Assembly: GCA_964636815.1 (NCBI GenBank)
Contig: CAZWTF010000002.1
Span: 113,555 to 177,554 of the forward strand
Origin: SOIL31 sp964636815
GTDB lineage: Bacteria > Babelota > Babeliae > Babelales > Vermiphilaceae
Reading direction: 5' to 3'
Length of the DNA stretch: 64,000 nucleotides
Every line of letters starts with the position of its first letter. The first letter of the stretch is position 1. Of this stretch, positions 24,439 to 33,424 are shown piece after piece. Under the pieces are notes generated by a model. That model was not told the DNA's origin. It saw nothing but the letters and a program-made list of their open reading frames with translations, and ran no database searches. The translations under genes were made by a program, and so were the position numbers.

Positions 24439-25818
24439 TTACTTACCAATGCAAAATTCACGGAACACTGCATCCATACCGGCTTCAGTAATAGTTTTTC
24501 CGGTTAATTCAGAAAGGGTAGTGAGGGCGTCTTGAAGATGATAAGAGACGATTTCGTAGCTTGTTGTGTCACCAAGAAGATTTTTGGTTGCAGCAAGCTT
24601 GGTTTCTAAAGAAAGTAAGTTGTTGTAGTGACGTTGATTAAGAAGGAATGGTGATCCGATTGATGCAAATAGTGAGCTTATTTTGTCTTGAATTGCTGAT
24701 TTAACAGATTCAATACTTATTCCGTCTGCTGTGCAGACCGGAAGCATTGATCTGTGACTAAGGATAGGGTTATTTGTTTGAGGAAGATCTGCTTTATTGT
24801 TGACGATAATAATTTTATCAGCATAGGTATCAAGTAAGCTTTGGTAAACAGCGCTTTCAGCGATGTTAAGTTGCTGTGAACCATCAAAGACAAGCAGGAT
24901 AATATCAGCTTTTTGAGCTTCTGTATGTGAGCGAGAGATTCCCATTTGCTCAACAATATCATCAGTGGTACGTAATCCCGCGGTATCAATAAGGGTCCAA
25001 TAGTTGTTGTTTTTATAGAGTCCAGCTTCAATCGCATCGCGCGTGGTGCCGGCGATGTTAGTTACAATAGCGCGTTCTTGATTAAGTAATGCATTAAACA
25101 GAGATGATTTACCTGCGTTAACTGAGCCAATGATGGCAACGCGAATACCATTTCTAATCTGTTGTTGTTGGTTAAAGGTGCTTTTAAGGTTGGTAATTGT
25201 AGTAAACACCGAATCAATGATCTCTTTGATCTGTATATTGAATTCCATGTCTTCTTCATCAAGAAATTCAAAACTTGCATCTGATAATGCCAGTGCTTTA
25301 ATGAGTTGTTTTTCTATGGTTGTAATCCAGTGTGAAAAACTACCCTCAAGTTGTGATAATGATTGCTTGAGTGCAAGTTGTGTGTTTGCATGAATAAGAT
25401 CATTAATAGCTTCTGCTTGAATGATATCAATCTTATTGTTGCCAACAGCACGGCGTGAAAATTCACCTTCTTGTGCAAGACGTGCACCAGCAGCGAGAGC
25501 TGCTTGAATAATATTTTGAATAATAAAGGGATTGTTGTGACAGGTGATTTCTACTGTATCATCGCCGGTGAATGTATGCGGAGCCCGCATTAACAAAAAA
25601 AGCACTTGATCGATACGAGTACCGTTACGATCAACTACCCATCCATATTGAATGGTGTGCGTTGGTAATGCGCTGATTATTTTATTTCCCGGAAGCTTGC
25701 TTATTATATCAGCAACTTGGAATGCGTTGTCACCTGATAGTCGCAATAAAGCAATAGCACCACTACCTTGTGGTGTGCATTGGGCGATAATAGCGTCATT
25801 GGAAGTTGCGTACTGCAT
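24439..25818 (-). CDS. mnmE: tRNA-modifying GTPase MnmE (TrmE)
   Basis: A 459-residue GTPase that, with MnmG, makes the 5-carboxymethylaminomethyl group on U34 of certain tRNAs. N-terminal folate-binding domain begins DAIIAQCTPQGSGAIALLRLSG; the G domain shows GSVNAGKSSLFNALL (about 230-244), GTTRD, DTAGL and NKAD; the diagnostic C-terminal FCIGK is intact. Length is typical. It follows jag with a six-base gap, the standard rpmH-rnpA-yidC-jag-mnmE order, although the upstream three genes are not here. Confidence 0.96.
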   Translation of the reverse strand: MQYATSNDAIIAQCTPQGSGAIALLRLSGDNAFQVADIISKLPGNKIISALPTHTIQYGWVVDRNGTRIDQVLFLLMRAPHTFTGDDTVEITCHNNPFIIQNIIQAALAAGARLAQEGEFSRRAVGNNKIDIIQAEAINDLIHANTQLALKQSLSQLEGSFSHWITTIEKQLIKALALSDASFEFLDEEDMEFNIQIKEIIDSVFTTITNLKSTFNQQQQIRNGIRVAIIGSVNAGKSSLFNALLNQERAIVTNIAGTTRDAIEAGLYKNNNYWTLIDTAGLRTTDDIVEQMGISRSHTEAQKADIILLVFDGSQQLNIAESAVYQSLLDTYADKIIIVNNKADLPQTNNPILSHRSMLPVCTADGISIESVKSAIQDKISSLFASIGSPFLLNQRHYNNLLSLETKLAATKNLLGDTTSYEIVSYHLQDALTTLSELTGKTITEAGMDAVFREFCIGK

Positions 25819-25824
25819 GATCTT

Positions 25825-26625
25825 TTATTCTGGACGAATCAAAACAACCTTAAGGTTTTTGATTTCTTGTTTGTACTGATTGCGTAAAGAAGAAACAATG
25901 AGATGTGCAAAGCTGCGGAATAGTTGTTTTTCTTGCATAGGATCAGCAATTAAAGGGGCATTAAAAGTAAGTTTCAAGTTTTTACCAGCAACTTCTGAAT
26001 TAAAACCAACAGCAGGTAGTCCCATGAGTGACAATGTTTGCTTAAGCCAGTTATGAGCTGTAGTAATCATTGTATCATTCCATGTTGTAGGAGTACGGCG
26101 TGCTTTATTTTCTATATCAGCAACTGCAGGCTGTTGAATTTTTTCTGCAACATGTGCTTTCTGCTGACTTGGTTGACTGTCATGTTTTGCGTGAGGTGCT
26201 GATTGTTTATGATGAGCTTGCCTGTCTTCCGTAGTCTTGGCAGATGGGAATGGTTTTTGTGTGGGTTGTGCAGTAGGTTTTGCAGGAGCTCTGTTGATCA
26301 TTTTGTCTTCTGCAGCTTTGGATACAGATGGTTTATTTTCTGTGTAGCTTGGACGTACAGGAGAGTTTTTAGGTGAAGATGCAATAAACGGCGAACGACA
26401 TTCTTTTATCTTTTGTTGAGGCTTGGGTGTTGGTTTTTCATGAGTAGACGGTTTATCATTACCAAAAAAAATACCAATCTTTGCAGGTTTGGTAGACATA
26501 CCAAAGAAATTTCTTTCTTCTTCTTCAAAGATTTTAATGGAAAATTCTTTTGGTTTTTCCGCTTGATTCCATGCTTTTTCAATAGCTTTTATTATTGAAG
26601 ATGCTTGCTCGATAATAGATTTCAT
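25825..26625 (-). CDS. jag: Jag/KhpB-like RNA-binding protein without R3H domain
   Basis: A 266-residue protein. Residues about 1-55 match the Jag-N domain (SIIKAIEKAWNQA, then EEERNFFGMSTKPAKIG). A long Pro/Lys/Gln-rich linker follows (about 58-175), and the end (about 178-266) fits a KH-like domain (WLKQTLSLMGLPAVGFNSEV). The R3H domain that usually ends Jag is missing. KhpB binds RNA and influences cell division and envelope synthesis in Gram-positive bacteria. Identity is strongly supported by its place directly before mnmE. tRNA-Gly lies just upstream on the same strand. Confidence 0.75.
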   Translation of the reverse strand: MKSIIEQASSIIKAIEKAWNQAEKPKEFSIKIFEEEERNFFGMSTKPAKIGIFFGNDKPSTHEKPTPKPQQKIKECRSPFIASSPKNSPVRPSYTENKPSVSKAAEDKMINRAPAKPTAQPTQKPFPSAKTTEDRQAHHKQSAPHAKHDSQPSQQKAHVAEKIQQPAVADIENKARRTPTTWNDTMITTAHNWLKQTLSLMGLPAVGFNSEVAGKNLKLTFNAPLIADPMQEKQLFRSFAHLIVSSLRNQYKQEIKNLKVVLIRPE

Positions 26626-26672
26626 GAAAGTAGTCCCATGTGAGTAGATACAAAAAGAAGAATGATAATTTT

Positions 26673-26747
26673 TGGAGCGGGAAACGGGATTTGAACCCGC
26701 GACCTTTGCCTTGGCAAGGCAACGCTCTACCGCTAAGCTATTCCCGC
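26673..26747 (-). tRNA. tRNA-Gly (anticodon GCC)
   Basis: On the minus strand the acceptor GCGGGAA pairs with TTCCCGC; the D arm contains TAGCTTAGCGGTAGAGC; the anticodon loop is TTGCCAA, giving GCC; the T arm has GGGTTCAAATCCC. The CCA end is encoded (26673-26675). All arms pair well. Confidence 0.96.
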
Positions 26748-26840
26748 TGATAGATCTGTTTCATTTAATTCAATTTAAAGTACATTGATAAGGTAACACA
26801 CCGATATTTTTTGTCAACAATAATAAGAATAAGGTAAAAA

Positions 26841-27443
26841 ATGGTAGATTATGTTGTTGGAGTTGTAAAATGCGCGCAAGATCAAGAAATTACCCTTGAA
26901 GTTGGTATGTTTGGTGTATCGCTACAAGTGCCGAATGTACAAGGTTTTGAAAAAGGTGTTGCAATTAAGGTATATAGCTATCTTCATTGGAATGCAGAAA
27001 ATGGCCCGAGCCTTTTTGGTTTTGCTTCATCAGTTGATAGGTCAATTTTTAAAGTAATTATCAGCTGTTCAGGAATTGGTCCTAAGATAGCATTGGCTAT
27101 TTTGGCTGATTTGGGTGCACAAGGCTTTTTGCAGGCAATTTCCAGTGGTGATGATCAGATGTTGAGTAAAGTTAATGGGATTGGTAAAAAGAAAGCAGAG
27201 CAGATTATTGTGCAATTAAAGCATAAAGTTGCTTCATTAATAGAATCAGGCACCGTTGACGTGAGTGATGTTAAAGAGATAGCGCATTATCATGATGTGA
27301 GTTTGGCGTTGCAATCATTGAACTATTCTCGGCAAGAAATTGGACGTGCAATGGACTATCTTAAAAAGAATAGCAAGGTTGATAAAGGCACATTTGATCT
27401 TTTGTTGCGACAAGCACTTTCTTATTTATCAAAGCAGATATAA
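26841..27443 (+). CDS. ruvA: Holliday junction branch migration protein RuvA
   Basis: A 200-residue protein that binds four-way DNA junctions as a tetramer and loads RuvB. The OB-fold N-terminus, the two helix-hairpin-helix motifs (ISCSGIGPKIALAIL, about 75-89, and VNGIGKKKAEQIIVQL, about 113-128) and the small C-terminal domain III (LNYSRQEIGRAMDYL) are all present and length is normal. ruvB and ruvC are not in the window. The gene ends with a bidirectional terminator. Confidence 0.95.
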   Translation: MVDYVVGVVKCAQDQEITLEVGMFGVSLQVPNVQGFEKGVAIKVYSYLHWNAENGPSLFGFASSVDRSIFKVIISCSGIGPKIALAILADLGAQGFLQAISSGDDQMLSKVNGIGKKKAEQIIVQLKHKVASLIESGTVDVSDVKEIAHYHDVSLALQSLNYSRQEIGRAMDYLKKNSKVDKGTFDLLLRQALSYLSKQI

Positions 27444-27445
27444 AA

Positions 27446-27473
27446 AAAACCAGGAATTTTGATTCCTGGTTTT
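27446..27473. terminator. Bidirectional terminator between ruvA and the 27478 gene
   Basis: AAAACCAGGAAT (27446-27457) pairs perfectly with ATTCCTGGTTTT (27462-27473); both strands have A/T runs, serving the two convergent genes. Confidence 0.85.
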
Positions 27474-27477
27474 AATT

Positions 27478-28092
27478 TTAGTTTACAGCGTAAGGCTTAA
27501 AATTTGGATTACGTTTTTGACGTATTGCATTCAGTTGATCTATGTGTTCATTTCTTAAGTTGCGTAACCCTTTAAGCGTAGCATCAATATCAGCATCTAT
27601 TTCTGCTTGTTTTTTCTTTTGTTCTTGGGGGTTATTGTTTGTTAAATATTTTGCTAGGGCAGTCTCTTTTTTTGCAAGGTCATCACTCAAGTTAACGGCA
27701 TTATGAATAATGGTAATGCCTGATGCTATCTCTTCCAATTGGCGACCAATAGTAGGTTTATTATCATATTGGATATCTAACTCTCGTTTTACTACTTCAA
27801 GAACGGCATCACTTGCTGCTTTGGCACAGAATTCCATGAACCCTCTTGTTGCATGTTCACCCATAGTGCTCGCTATTCTATATTGAACACTGCTATCACG
27901 TATATATGCATCTTCTTTTGCTTGAGCCATTCTTTCTCTGAAATCAGCTTCTTTTTGTTTGTTTTCAGCTTGTTCTTGTTCTTCTGAGTTGTTATCAGTC
28001 TTATTCCCCGTGTTATGCTCCATGCATATAACAGTCTGGGTTGTGATAGCAAGTAGTGCTAATAAGTAATATGATTTTTTTATATATAACAT
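27478..28092 (-). CDS. Hypothetical secreted protein, coiled-coil rich
   Basis: A 204-residue product with signal peptide (about 1-23, ...QTVICM) and a highly charged body (Glu/Lys/Gln-rich, about 28-70) probably forming coiled coil. Later segments (GRQLEEIASGITIIHNAVNL) are amphipathic helices. No family recognised. Last gene of a minus-strand run with the J-domain protein 13 bases upstream. Confidence 0.62.
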   Translation of the reverse strand: MLYIKKSYYLLALLAITTQTVICMEHNTGNKTDNNSEEQEQAENKQKEADFRERMAQAKEDAYIRDSSVQYRIASTMGEHATRGFMEFCAKAASDAVLEVVKRELDIQYDNKPTIGRQLEEIASGITIIHNAVNLSDDLAKKETALAKYLTNNNPQEQKKKQAEIDADIDATLKGLRNLRNEHIDQLNAIRQKRNPNFKPYAVN

Positions 28093-28105
28093 AATGTTTC
28101 CTTTG

Positions 28106-29008
28106 TTATGGATGATGTGGAATTTTTACTAATTTTGTTTCAATATCTAAGGCAGTTCTTCGAGCATTAGCAACACAAATATCAGAAAGTATATGTTCTT
28201 CTGCTGATCTTGGCATTATTTGTGCAAAGGTTTTATGGCACAAAGCAATTCCAAGGCCATGCCCAATTGTAGGCAAAGCTGTTGAGCAAAAGAAGTGTGC
28301 TGCGTATGTAGAAATTGAAGGGTTATTTACCTGATCTATGATTTCATTTCTTTTTTCACGAATAGCTCTCACTATATTTACTAAATGATTGCTGTTTGTA
28401 TCTTTATTCAAAAGAGGTGTAAATGTTTTAAAAAATTCAGTAGTTTCTTGTTTTATGTTTTCATCAAGGTTTTTTATTTTATCAGGATGGAACTTTAAAC
28501 TGAGTTGTTTATATAGTTTTTTATTTTCATTAAGTTCTTCTTGAGTGGTAGAAGTAAAATAGAGAACTTCAATAAGAAAAGACATTTTCTCTAAACTTTT
28601 TTGAGTAATAACTAGTTTTTCTTCCTTTATTGCTGCTTCATATTCTTGTATAAGAAAATTTTGAATTTTTAAAGATTCTAATAGTTTTGTATTTTTTTCT
28701 TTTTTTAAACGCGTTTCTATTTGTTGCGCTTTATCTTTTGTTTCTTTAAGATCTTGTGCATAATGTTCTTCACACTCAGAATATTTTTCTGCTTCTTTTT
28801 GAGGTGATTGATTGAGCTTGTTTTTGATAGCTTCCCTGGATAAAGATAACAATTCTGTTAAATATGATGTTTCTTCAATTGGATATTTGATGATCATATC
28901 TTTGATTGTGTTTTTTGAAAGATATTCTATCCCCTCTTCCATCGTATATAATGATGAAATAGATGTAGCCAAGAAACTAAATATTAAAAGTTTTAAATAT
29001 TTAACCAT
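28106..29008 (-). CDS. Secreted protein with a J-domain (DnaJ-like)
   Basis: The 300-residue protein has a signal peptide (about 1-20), a long charged coiled-coil region (about 55-140) and then a J-domain-like stretch: KKLYKQLSLKFHPDK with the essential HPD at 174-176, followed by helix III (TTEFFKTFTPLLNKD). J domains stimulate the ATPase of Hsp70 chaperones. No Hsp70 is known outside the bacterial inner membrane, so an exported J-domain protein may act on host Hsp70; this is inference. A weakly hydrophobic segment (about 235-262) follows. It overlaps the upstream gene by 8 bases. Confidence 0.62.
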   Translation of the reverse strand: MVKYLKLLIFSFLATSISSLYTMEEGIEYLSKNTIKDMIIKYPIEETSYLTELLSLSREAIKNKLNQSPQKEAEKYSECEEHYAQDLKETKDKAQQIETRLKKEKNTKLLESLKIQNFLIQEYEAAIKEEKLVITQKSLEKMSFLIEVLYFTSTTQEELNENKKLYKQLSLKFHPDKIKNLDENIKQETTEFFKTFTPLLNKDTNSNHLVNIVRAIREKRNEIIDQVNNPSISTYAAHFFCSTALPTIGHGLGIALCHKTFAQIMPRSAEEHILSDICVANARRTALDIETKLVKIPHHP

Positions 29009-29465
29009 TAAGTCTTCTTTCTATTTTTTCAAAATCAGAATTACTTTTTTCGATTGCCTTATCGCAACGTTGAAGATATAGATCAATTTTTTGGTCCTCT
29101 ATTCTTCTTTCTATTTCTTTTTGAGTGACGTAAAGCAATGCGCCACCTGCTATTGTTAGCGAAGCAGCTAGTGCAGTTGCCAGAGAATCATCAGAGAGTG
29201 TATTGTTTGATTTATAAATAGGAAGAGCTTGTAGTGAAATATTCTTAGGAAAAGATTGATAGGGATTTATTTTTATATGTGTATCAACATAATCTGTTGT
29301 GCAACCACCAGATAAGAAAAAAGAAAAACCCTTATGGTCATAAACAATTTCAAGACCTACTTCAGGTCCGCCAGTTTTGAGAGTAAAAGGTAGCGCGATA
29401 AATAACAATGCAAAACAAGATGATGTATGCTTTATTATTCTTTTGCCAATTCTGCTGCAAGCCAT
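29001..29465 (-). CDS. Hypothetical membrane or secreted protein
   Basis: A 154-residue protein with an N-terminal hydrophobic segment (about 15-31), a short beta-rich part, a second hydrophobic helix (about 97-113, ALAASLTIAGGALLYVT) and a charged C-terminal helix. It overlaps the ybeY stop by 31 bases and the next gene by 8 bases, so translation is probably coupled in this operon. The start could be further inside; the ATG at 29463-29465 is kept because no later start has a better ribosome site before the hydrophobic segment. No family recognised. Confidence 0.55.
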   Translation of the reverse strand: MACSRIGKRIIKHTSSCFALLFIALPFTLKTGGPEVGLEIVYDHKGFSFFLSGGCTTDYVDTHIKINPYQSFPKNISLQALPIYKSNNTLSDDSLATALAASLTIAGGALLYVTQKEIERRIEDQKIDLYLQRCDKAIEKSNSDFEKIERRLNG

Positions 29466-29890
29466 GCTTCTTTTTCTTTCATGATTTTATCAGTGCTTTC
29501 TGTGTAATGATCATAACCAAGAAGATGGCAGATGCCGTGGCAAAGTAGGGTGCGAAGATGCTCATTAATTGTTTTGTTTTCTTGCTCACACAATTCTTTA
29601 ATATATTCAAGGGAGATAATTAAATCTCCCACGTTTTTATCATCTTCTGTTTGAGGTATAATTGTTTCCCCAGCTGTGAGGTCTGGATGAAAAGGAAAAG
29701 ACAAAATGTCTGTTGGCTCATCTTTGCTGCGGAAGTCACGGTTAAAGCATTGAATTGCTTGATTGTCGGTTAATAAAATGCCTAAGTCAAAATCTTCATA
29801 TCCCATAAGAGATAAGATTGTCTGAGCATCTTTCTGAAACTGCTCCATGCTGAAGCTTGTGGTGCATTCTTCGTTATTTATATTAACCAT
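29435..29890 (-). CDS. ybeY: Endoribonuclease YbeY (rRNA maturation factor)
   Basis: A 151-residue metalloenzyme needed for 16S rRNA 3'-end maturation and ribosome quality control. The zinc site HGICHLLGYDH (about 122-132) matches the family H-G-x-L-H-L-x-G-Y-D-H with His residues intact, and DILSFPF is conserved upstream. Length is normal. First gene of the 27478-29890 run, followed by three exported-protein genes that are not usual neighbours. Confidence 0.94.
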   Translation of the reverse strand: MVNINNEECTTSFSMEQFQKDAQTILSLMGYEDFDLGILLTDNQAIQCFNRDFRSKDEPTDILSFPFHPDLTAGETIIPQTEDDKNVGDLIISLEYIKELCEQENKTINEHLRTLLCHGICHLLGYDHYTESTDKIMKEKEAWLAAELAKE

Positions 29891-29902
29891 TAGTTTTTTT
29901 CG

Positions 29903-29940
29903 TTTACCCCAATTTCAGCTTTGCTCCAATTGGGGACCTC
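29903..29940 (-). repeat. Family A palindromic element, copy 3
   Basis: Minus strand: GAGGTCCCCAATTGG, a 19-base middle, then AATTGGGGTAAA. CCCCAATT can pair with AATTGGGG. It lies in the gap between valS and ybeY. Confidence 0.7.
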
Positions 29941-30034
29941 TATCGAAAGACAGAGATAAGCTGATGAGCAAAAATATCTATTTTTAGTATGCTGAAAACC
30001 ATAAAAAAATCAAGCTAATAAAGGGTTTTTTAGC

Positions 30035-32572
30035 CTATTCTATAACCACATCTGCATGCCAAACACCATCTTTTTCAATAAGAGATGAAACTTGGTTGTT
30101 GTCTGTGTGATATGTAATTGCTACCGCTTGAGTAACCCCACGAATGAGCTGATCATGCTTTTTCAGTTGATCAAGCTTTTCACTGAGTGCATCCATTTTT
30201 ACAAACACATTCATGCTTGTTAGTGGAGTTTTGAGTGAAAGTTGATGTTCTGATTTGAGCTTGCGTACTTGTGTTGCAATCGCAATAACATCATTTATGC
30301 TTTCAGCTTCATTTGCAAAAACATAGAGAGTTTGTACGTCTTGATAGCGTGTTTGATGAATTGATGAAGCCTGCCCTTCGAAGCTCGCAGAGCGAAGTAG
30401 GGCTTCATGTTGTGCATATAGTTCTTGATAAATAGTTTCTGTTATGTGCGGTAAGTATGGTGAATACAGTTGTAGTATGCGCAGGCCTGCGTGGTACAAT
30501 GTCCAGCGTGTTGCTTCTACTTCTTCTGTTTTGTATTGATCTGGGTTGAACAGTTGATTTTTAATAAGCTCCAGATAATTATCACAGAAGTTGCTCCAGA
30601 AGAATTGCTCTATCATATTGAGGGCTAAGCCAAATTCATGTTGCTCAAGATACTGTTGGTATTTTTCAAAGCACGCAGAAATAGTATGTAAAAGCCATTT
30701 GTTGATTGCGCCGATATTGTTTGGTGTGGTATGAGGTTTTTTGAAGTCTGCTAAATGTGGTTGAGCAAAAAGAAAAGCATTCCACAGTTTGGTAATCAAT
30801 TTTTGACCAACTTTGAGTTGTTCTTCAGAAAACATCATATCGTGACCAAGTCTGCCGGAAGCTGTCCAGTAGCGGATTGCATCAGCAGGATATCTTTGGA
30901 GTAATGTTACTGGGTCCATAGCGTTGCCGCTATTTTTTGATTTAGAAAGTTTTGCTTTATCATCACTTAACACGTGTCCAGAAATAACAATATCTTTCCA
31001 TGGAGCTATGCCATTGTGCATCCATGATTTTACGATGGTATCAAATGCCCAGGTACGAATAATATCATGTGCTTGTGGGCGCATGCTCATGGGCATCCAT
31101 GTAGAATTGACGCCAGGCAATTTAAGATCATCGAATGGATTTACAGGCGTCTGGTTATTTATTTTTTGAAACACATTGTAGCAAATATATGGTGTGATTG
31201 ATGACGTGTTCCACGTATCCATAACATCTGTATCAGGTTTAATATTGGTCCCACCACAGCTTGTGCAAGGGCCTTCATGTGGAGTTTCTTGTGGATCAAC
31301 AGGTAACTGGTTGGCATGAGCAAGTAATATTTTTCCGCAATCTTGGCAGTGCCATGCAGGGAATGGAATTCCATAAAAACGCTGGCGAGATATTCCCCAA
31401 TCCCATGCTAAATTTTCTACCCAGTCGTTATAACGGGATTTCATGAATGTTGGATGCCAATTGATATTGTCAGCTATTTCTAAGAATTTATCTTTATAAG
31501 GCAATATGCTGATAAACCATTGTGGCAATATAGTGTATTCAATTTCTTTTTTGCAGCGTTCGTGTACGTTAACTGCATGAGAAATTGATTGTTGGCGTGT
31601 TAGTAGATTTTGTTCACGTAATTTTTCAATAACGGTTGCGCGCGCTTCAGCAACTTTAAGACCTTGTAGTAAACCAGCATTGTCAGTCATTTTACCGTCT
31701 AAGCCAATAACATGGCGATATGGTAAATTGTGTTTTTTATACCAGATAATGTCTGTTTTATCACCAAAGGTACATACCATTACAAGACCGCTTCCTTTAT
31801 CGATGCTAACCAAGTCATCAGGTAATAGAGGTACGGTTTGACCAAAGAGAGGCACGATCGCTTTTTTGCCATGTAATTTTGTGTAGCGAACATCATCAGG
31901 GTTATACAGTACCGCAACACATGCAGGGAGTAATTCCGGACGTGTTGTTGCTATAATAAGGTCATTGCCATCGCTGTCTTTAAAAATAATATCATTAAAA
32001 GATGAAGGTTGTTCCTGATCATCGAGCTCTGCTTGTGCAACGGAAGTGCGGCAAGTGGTGCAATAGAGTGCAGGTTCTTGTTTACGGTAGATATAATCTT
32101 TATTAAAAAGTTCAATGAATGATTCTTGAGATATTTTACGTGAGTCATCTGAGATGGTTGAATATGTTTCGCTCCAATCAGCAGAGAGTCCCATTTTTTG
32201 CCATAAATTTTTAAATATTTCAGCTGCTTCATGGGATTCTTGTGTGCAAAGCGTGATGAAATCTGATCGAGACATTTCATGACCACGAACATTACGTTTT
32301 TTTTCTACATAACGTTCGGTTGGAAGACCATTATCATCAAAGCCAAATGGATAAAAAACAGAGAAACCATTCATTCGTTTATAACGGGCAATGATATCTG
32401 TTTGTGTATAAGAAAAGATATGACCAATGTGTAGCGTACCAGAGACTGTTGGGGGGGGAGTATCTATGCTATACAATTGCCCTGGATTATTTTCCATGGC
32501 ATAGGTTTTGTTAGCTTCCCATGTTTGCTGTGCAGTTGCTTCACATAATTGATGGTCGTATTTTTTTTCCAT
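30035..32572 (-). CDS. valS: Valyl-tRNA synthetase, archaeal/rickettsial-like type
   Basis: An 845-residue class I synthetase that charges tRNA(Val). Visible: the HIGH box in SGTLHIGHIFSYTQTD (about 45), the editing domain with IATTRPELLPACVAV (about 208-222), the KMSKS box as KLSKSKNSGNAMDP (about 550), and a C-terminal anticodon-binding domain. The phrase FGFDDNGLPTERYVEKK differs from most bacterial ValRS and resembles archaeal and rickettsial enzymes; no C-terminal coiled-coil arm is present and the protein is shorter than the usual bacterial form. A family B palindrome interrupts the anticodon-binding region (about residues 723-735). IleRS is the main alternative but lacks this editing pattern. 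Confidence 0.87.
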   Translation of the reverse strand: MEKKYDHQLCEATAQQTWEANKTYAMENNPGQLYSIDTPPPTVSGTLHIGHIFSYTQTDIIARYKRMNGFSVFYPFGFDDNGLPTERYVEKKRNVRGHEMSRSDFITLCTQESHEAAEIFKNLWQKMGLSADWSETYSTISDDSRKISQESFIELFNKDYIYRKQEPALYCTTCRTSVAQAELDDQEQPSSFNDIIFKDSDGNDLIIATTRPELLPACVAVLYNPDDVRYTKLHGKKAIVPLFGQTVPLLPDDLVSIDKGSGLVMVCTFGDKTDIIWYKKHNLPYRHVIGLDGKMTDNAGLLQGLKVAEARATVIEKLREQNLLTRQQSISHAVNVHERCKKEIEYTILPQWFISILPYKDKFLEIADNINWHPTFMKSRYNDWVENLAWDWGISRQRFYGIPFPAWHCQDCGKILLAHANQLPVDPQETPHEGPCTSCGGTNIKPDTDVMDTWNTSSITPYICYNVFQKINNQTPVNPFDDLKLPGVNSTWMPMSMRPQAHDIIRTWAFDTIVKSWMHNGIAPWKDIVISGHVLSDDKAKLSKSKNSGNAMDPVTLLQRYPADAIRYWTASGRLGHDMMFSEEQLKVGQKLITKLWNAFLFAQPHLADFKKPHTTPNNIGAINKWLLHTISACFEKYQQYLEQHEFGLALNMIEQFFWSNFCDNYLELIKNQLFNPDQYKTEEVEATRWTLYHAGLRILQLYSPYLPHITETIYQELYAQHEALLRSASFEGQASSIHQTRYQDVQTLYVFANEAESINDVIAIATQVRKLKSEHQLSLKTPLTSMNVFVKMDALSEKLDQLKKHDQLIRGVTQAVAITYHTDNNQVSSLIEKDGVWHADVVIE
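30369..30405 (-). repeat. Family B palindromic element inside valS
   Basis: The minus strand starts AAGCCCTACTTCGCT and ends GCTTCGAAGGGCAGGC, nearly identical over both halves to the copy at 40809-40842 in an unrelated gene. Here it is read as EALLRSASFEGQAS, a different frame from the other copy. Confidence 0.8.
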
Positions 32573-32692
32573 TGATAACTCTGATTTTAAAAAGGTAATG
32601 ATGTAATTATCAGTATATATTGTTTGTGCTCTTCGACAAGGTAGAGGCTTTTAATTTGACCCATTCATCAATTCGGGTTACACTTTTTTATT

Positions 32693-33409
32693 ATGATTAC
32701 ATTACATACAGCTGAAATTCTTATTAGCGTTATTACCTTTTTTATTGCTTATATTGTTGTCATTACAGCTTCCAACATGTTCCGTACATGGGTTGCTTAC
32801 AAAATGGGTGATGATACTGGTGTGCGATTAGGTTATTTTACCGCAAATCCAATGGTTCATATTGATCCCATTGGTCTTTTCTTTTTATTTTATTTTTATT
32901 TTGGATGGGGGCGTATGGTTCCTATTAATCCATTGCTGATCACTGAGCCACGTCGTACATTGAAATTGGCAGCGGCATATCTTTCTGACTCGTTTATGCA
33001 TTTTATTTTGAGTTTAATTGGGATTATTGCATTACTTGCTATTTTTGATGTGAACATTTTGACTGTGATGCGCTACATGGTTTTAACGTATAATGTATCT
33101 CATCTGCCGATTGCAAATATGTATTCAGATGTTTCATCGTGGTTGATTTCGGTAGGATTTATTATATTTGCTTTTGTGTATCTTAATGTGGTTCTTGGAG
33201 CGCTTACGTTTATTATTAATTTTAGCAACTATCTTCTCTTTGCGCTTGCTGATCGTTCACATAAAATTGCTCAGTATGCTAACTATATCACTATTGGTTT
33301 ACCAATTTTTCTTATCTTATTTTTTTCACCATTGTTACGATTATTATCAGTAAATTTAATTTCATATATAGGTCTTATTATTGCTCATTTTATTGGCATT
33401 ACCAGATAG
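32693..33409 (+). CDS. Site-2-protease-like (M50/YwhC-type) membrane protein with lost active site
   Basis: A 238-residue membrane protein with about five to six helices. The stretch AYKMGDDTGVRLGYFTANPMVHIDPIG and FGWGRMVPINP match the YwhC/SpoIVFB-type site-2 proteases, where the usual text is 'GD.TA...GRLTLNP..HIDPIG' and 'GWAKPVPVNP'. In those enzymes the zinc motif HExxH lies just before; here the aligned residues (about 26-30) are ASNMF, so zinc binding and proteolysis should be lost. The HIDPIG Asp is kept. The gene may be a pseudo-protease that binds a substrate or partner. It precedes tyrS by 15 bases, probably in one transcript with tyrS-truB. Confidence 0.68.
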   Translation: MITLHTAEILISVITFFIAYIVVITASNMFRTWVAYKMGDDTGVRLGYFTANPMVHIDPIGLFFLFYFYFGWGRMVPINPLLITEPRRTLKLAAAYLSDSFMHFILSLIGIIALLAIFDVNILTVMRYMVLTYNVSHLPIANMYSDVSSWLISVGFIIFAFVYLNVVLGALTFIINFSNYLLFALADRSHKIAQYANYITIGLPIFLILFFSPLLRLLSVNLISYIGLIIAHFIGITR

Positions 33410-33424
33410 GCAGTATGTATTGTT

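Noticed and set aside
32629..32650. CTCTTCGACAAGG stretch upstream of valS as a further family B copy
   Set aside because: It has only the CTTCGACAAG core without the second arm, so membership cannot be supported.
32573..32692. T-box or other riboswitch upstream of valS or tyrS
   Set aside because: No T-box sequence, specifier loop or terminator/antiterminator pair is seen in these short leaders.
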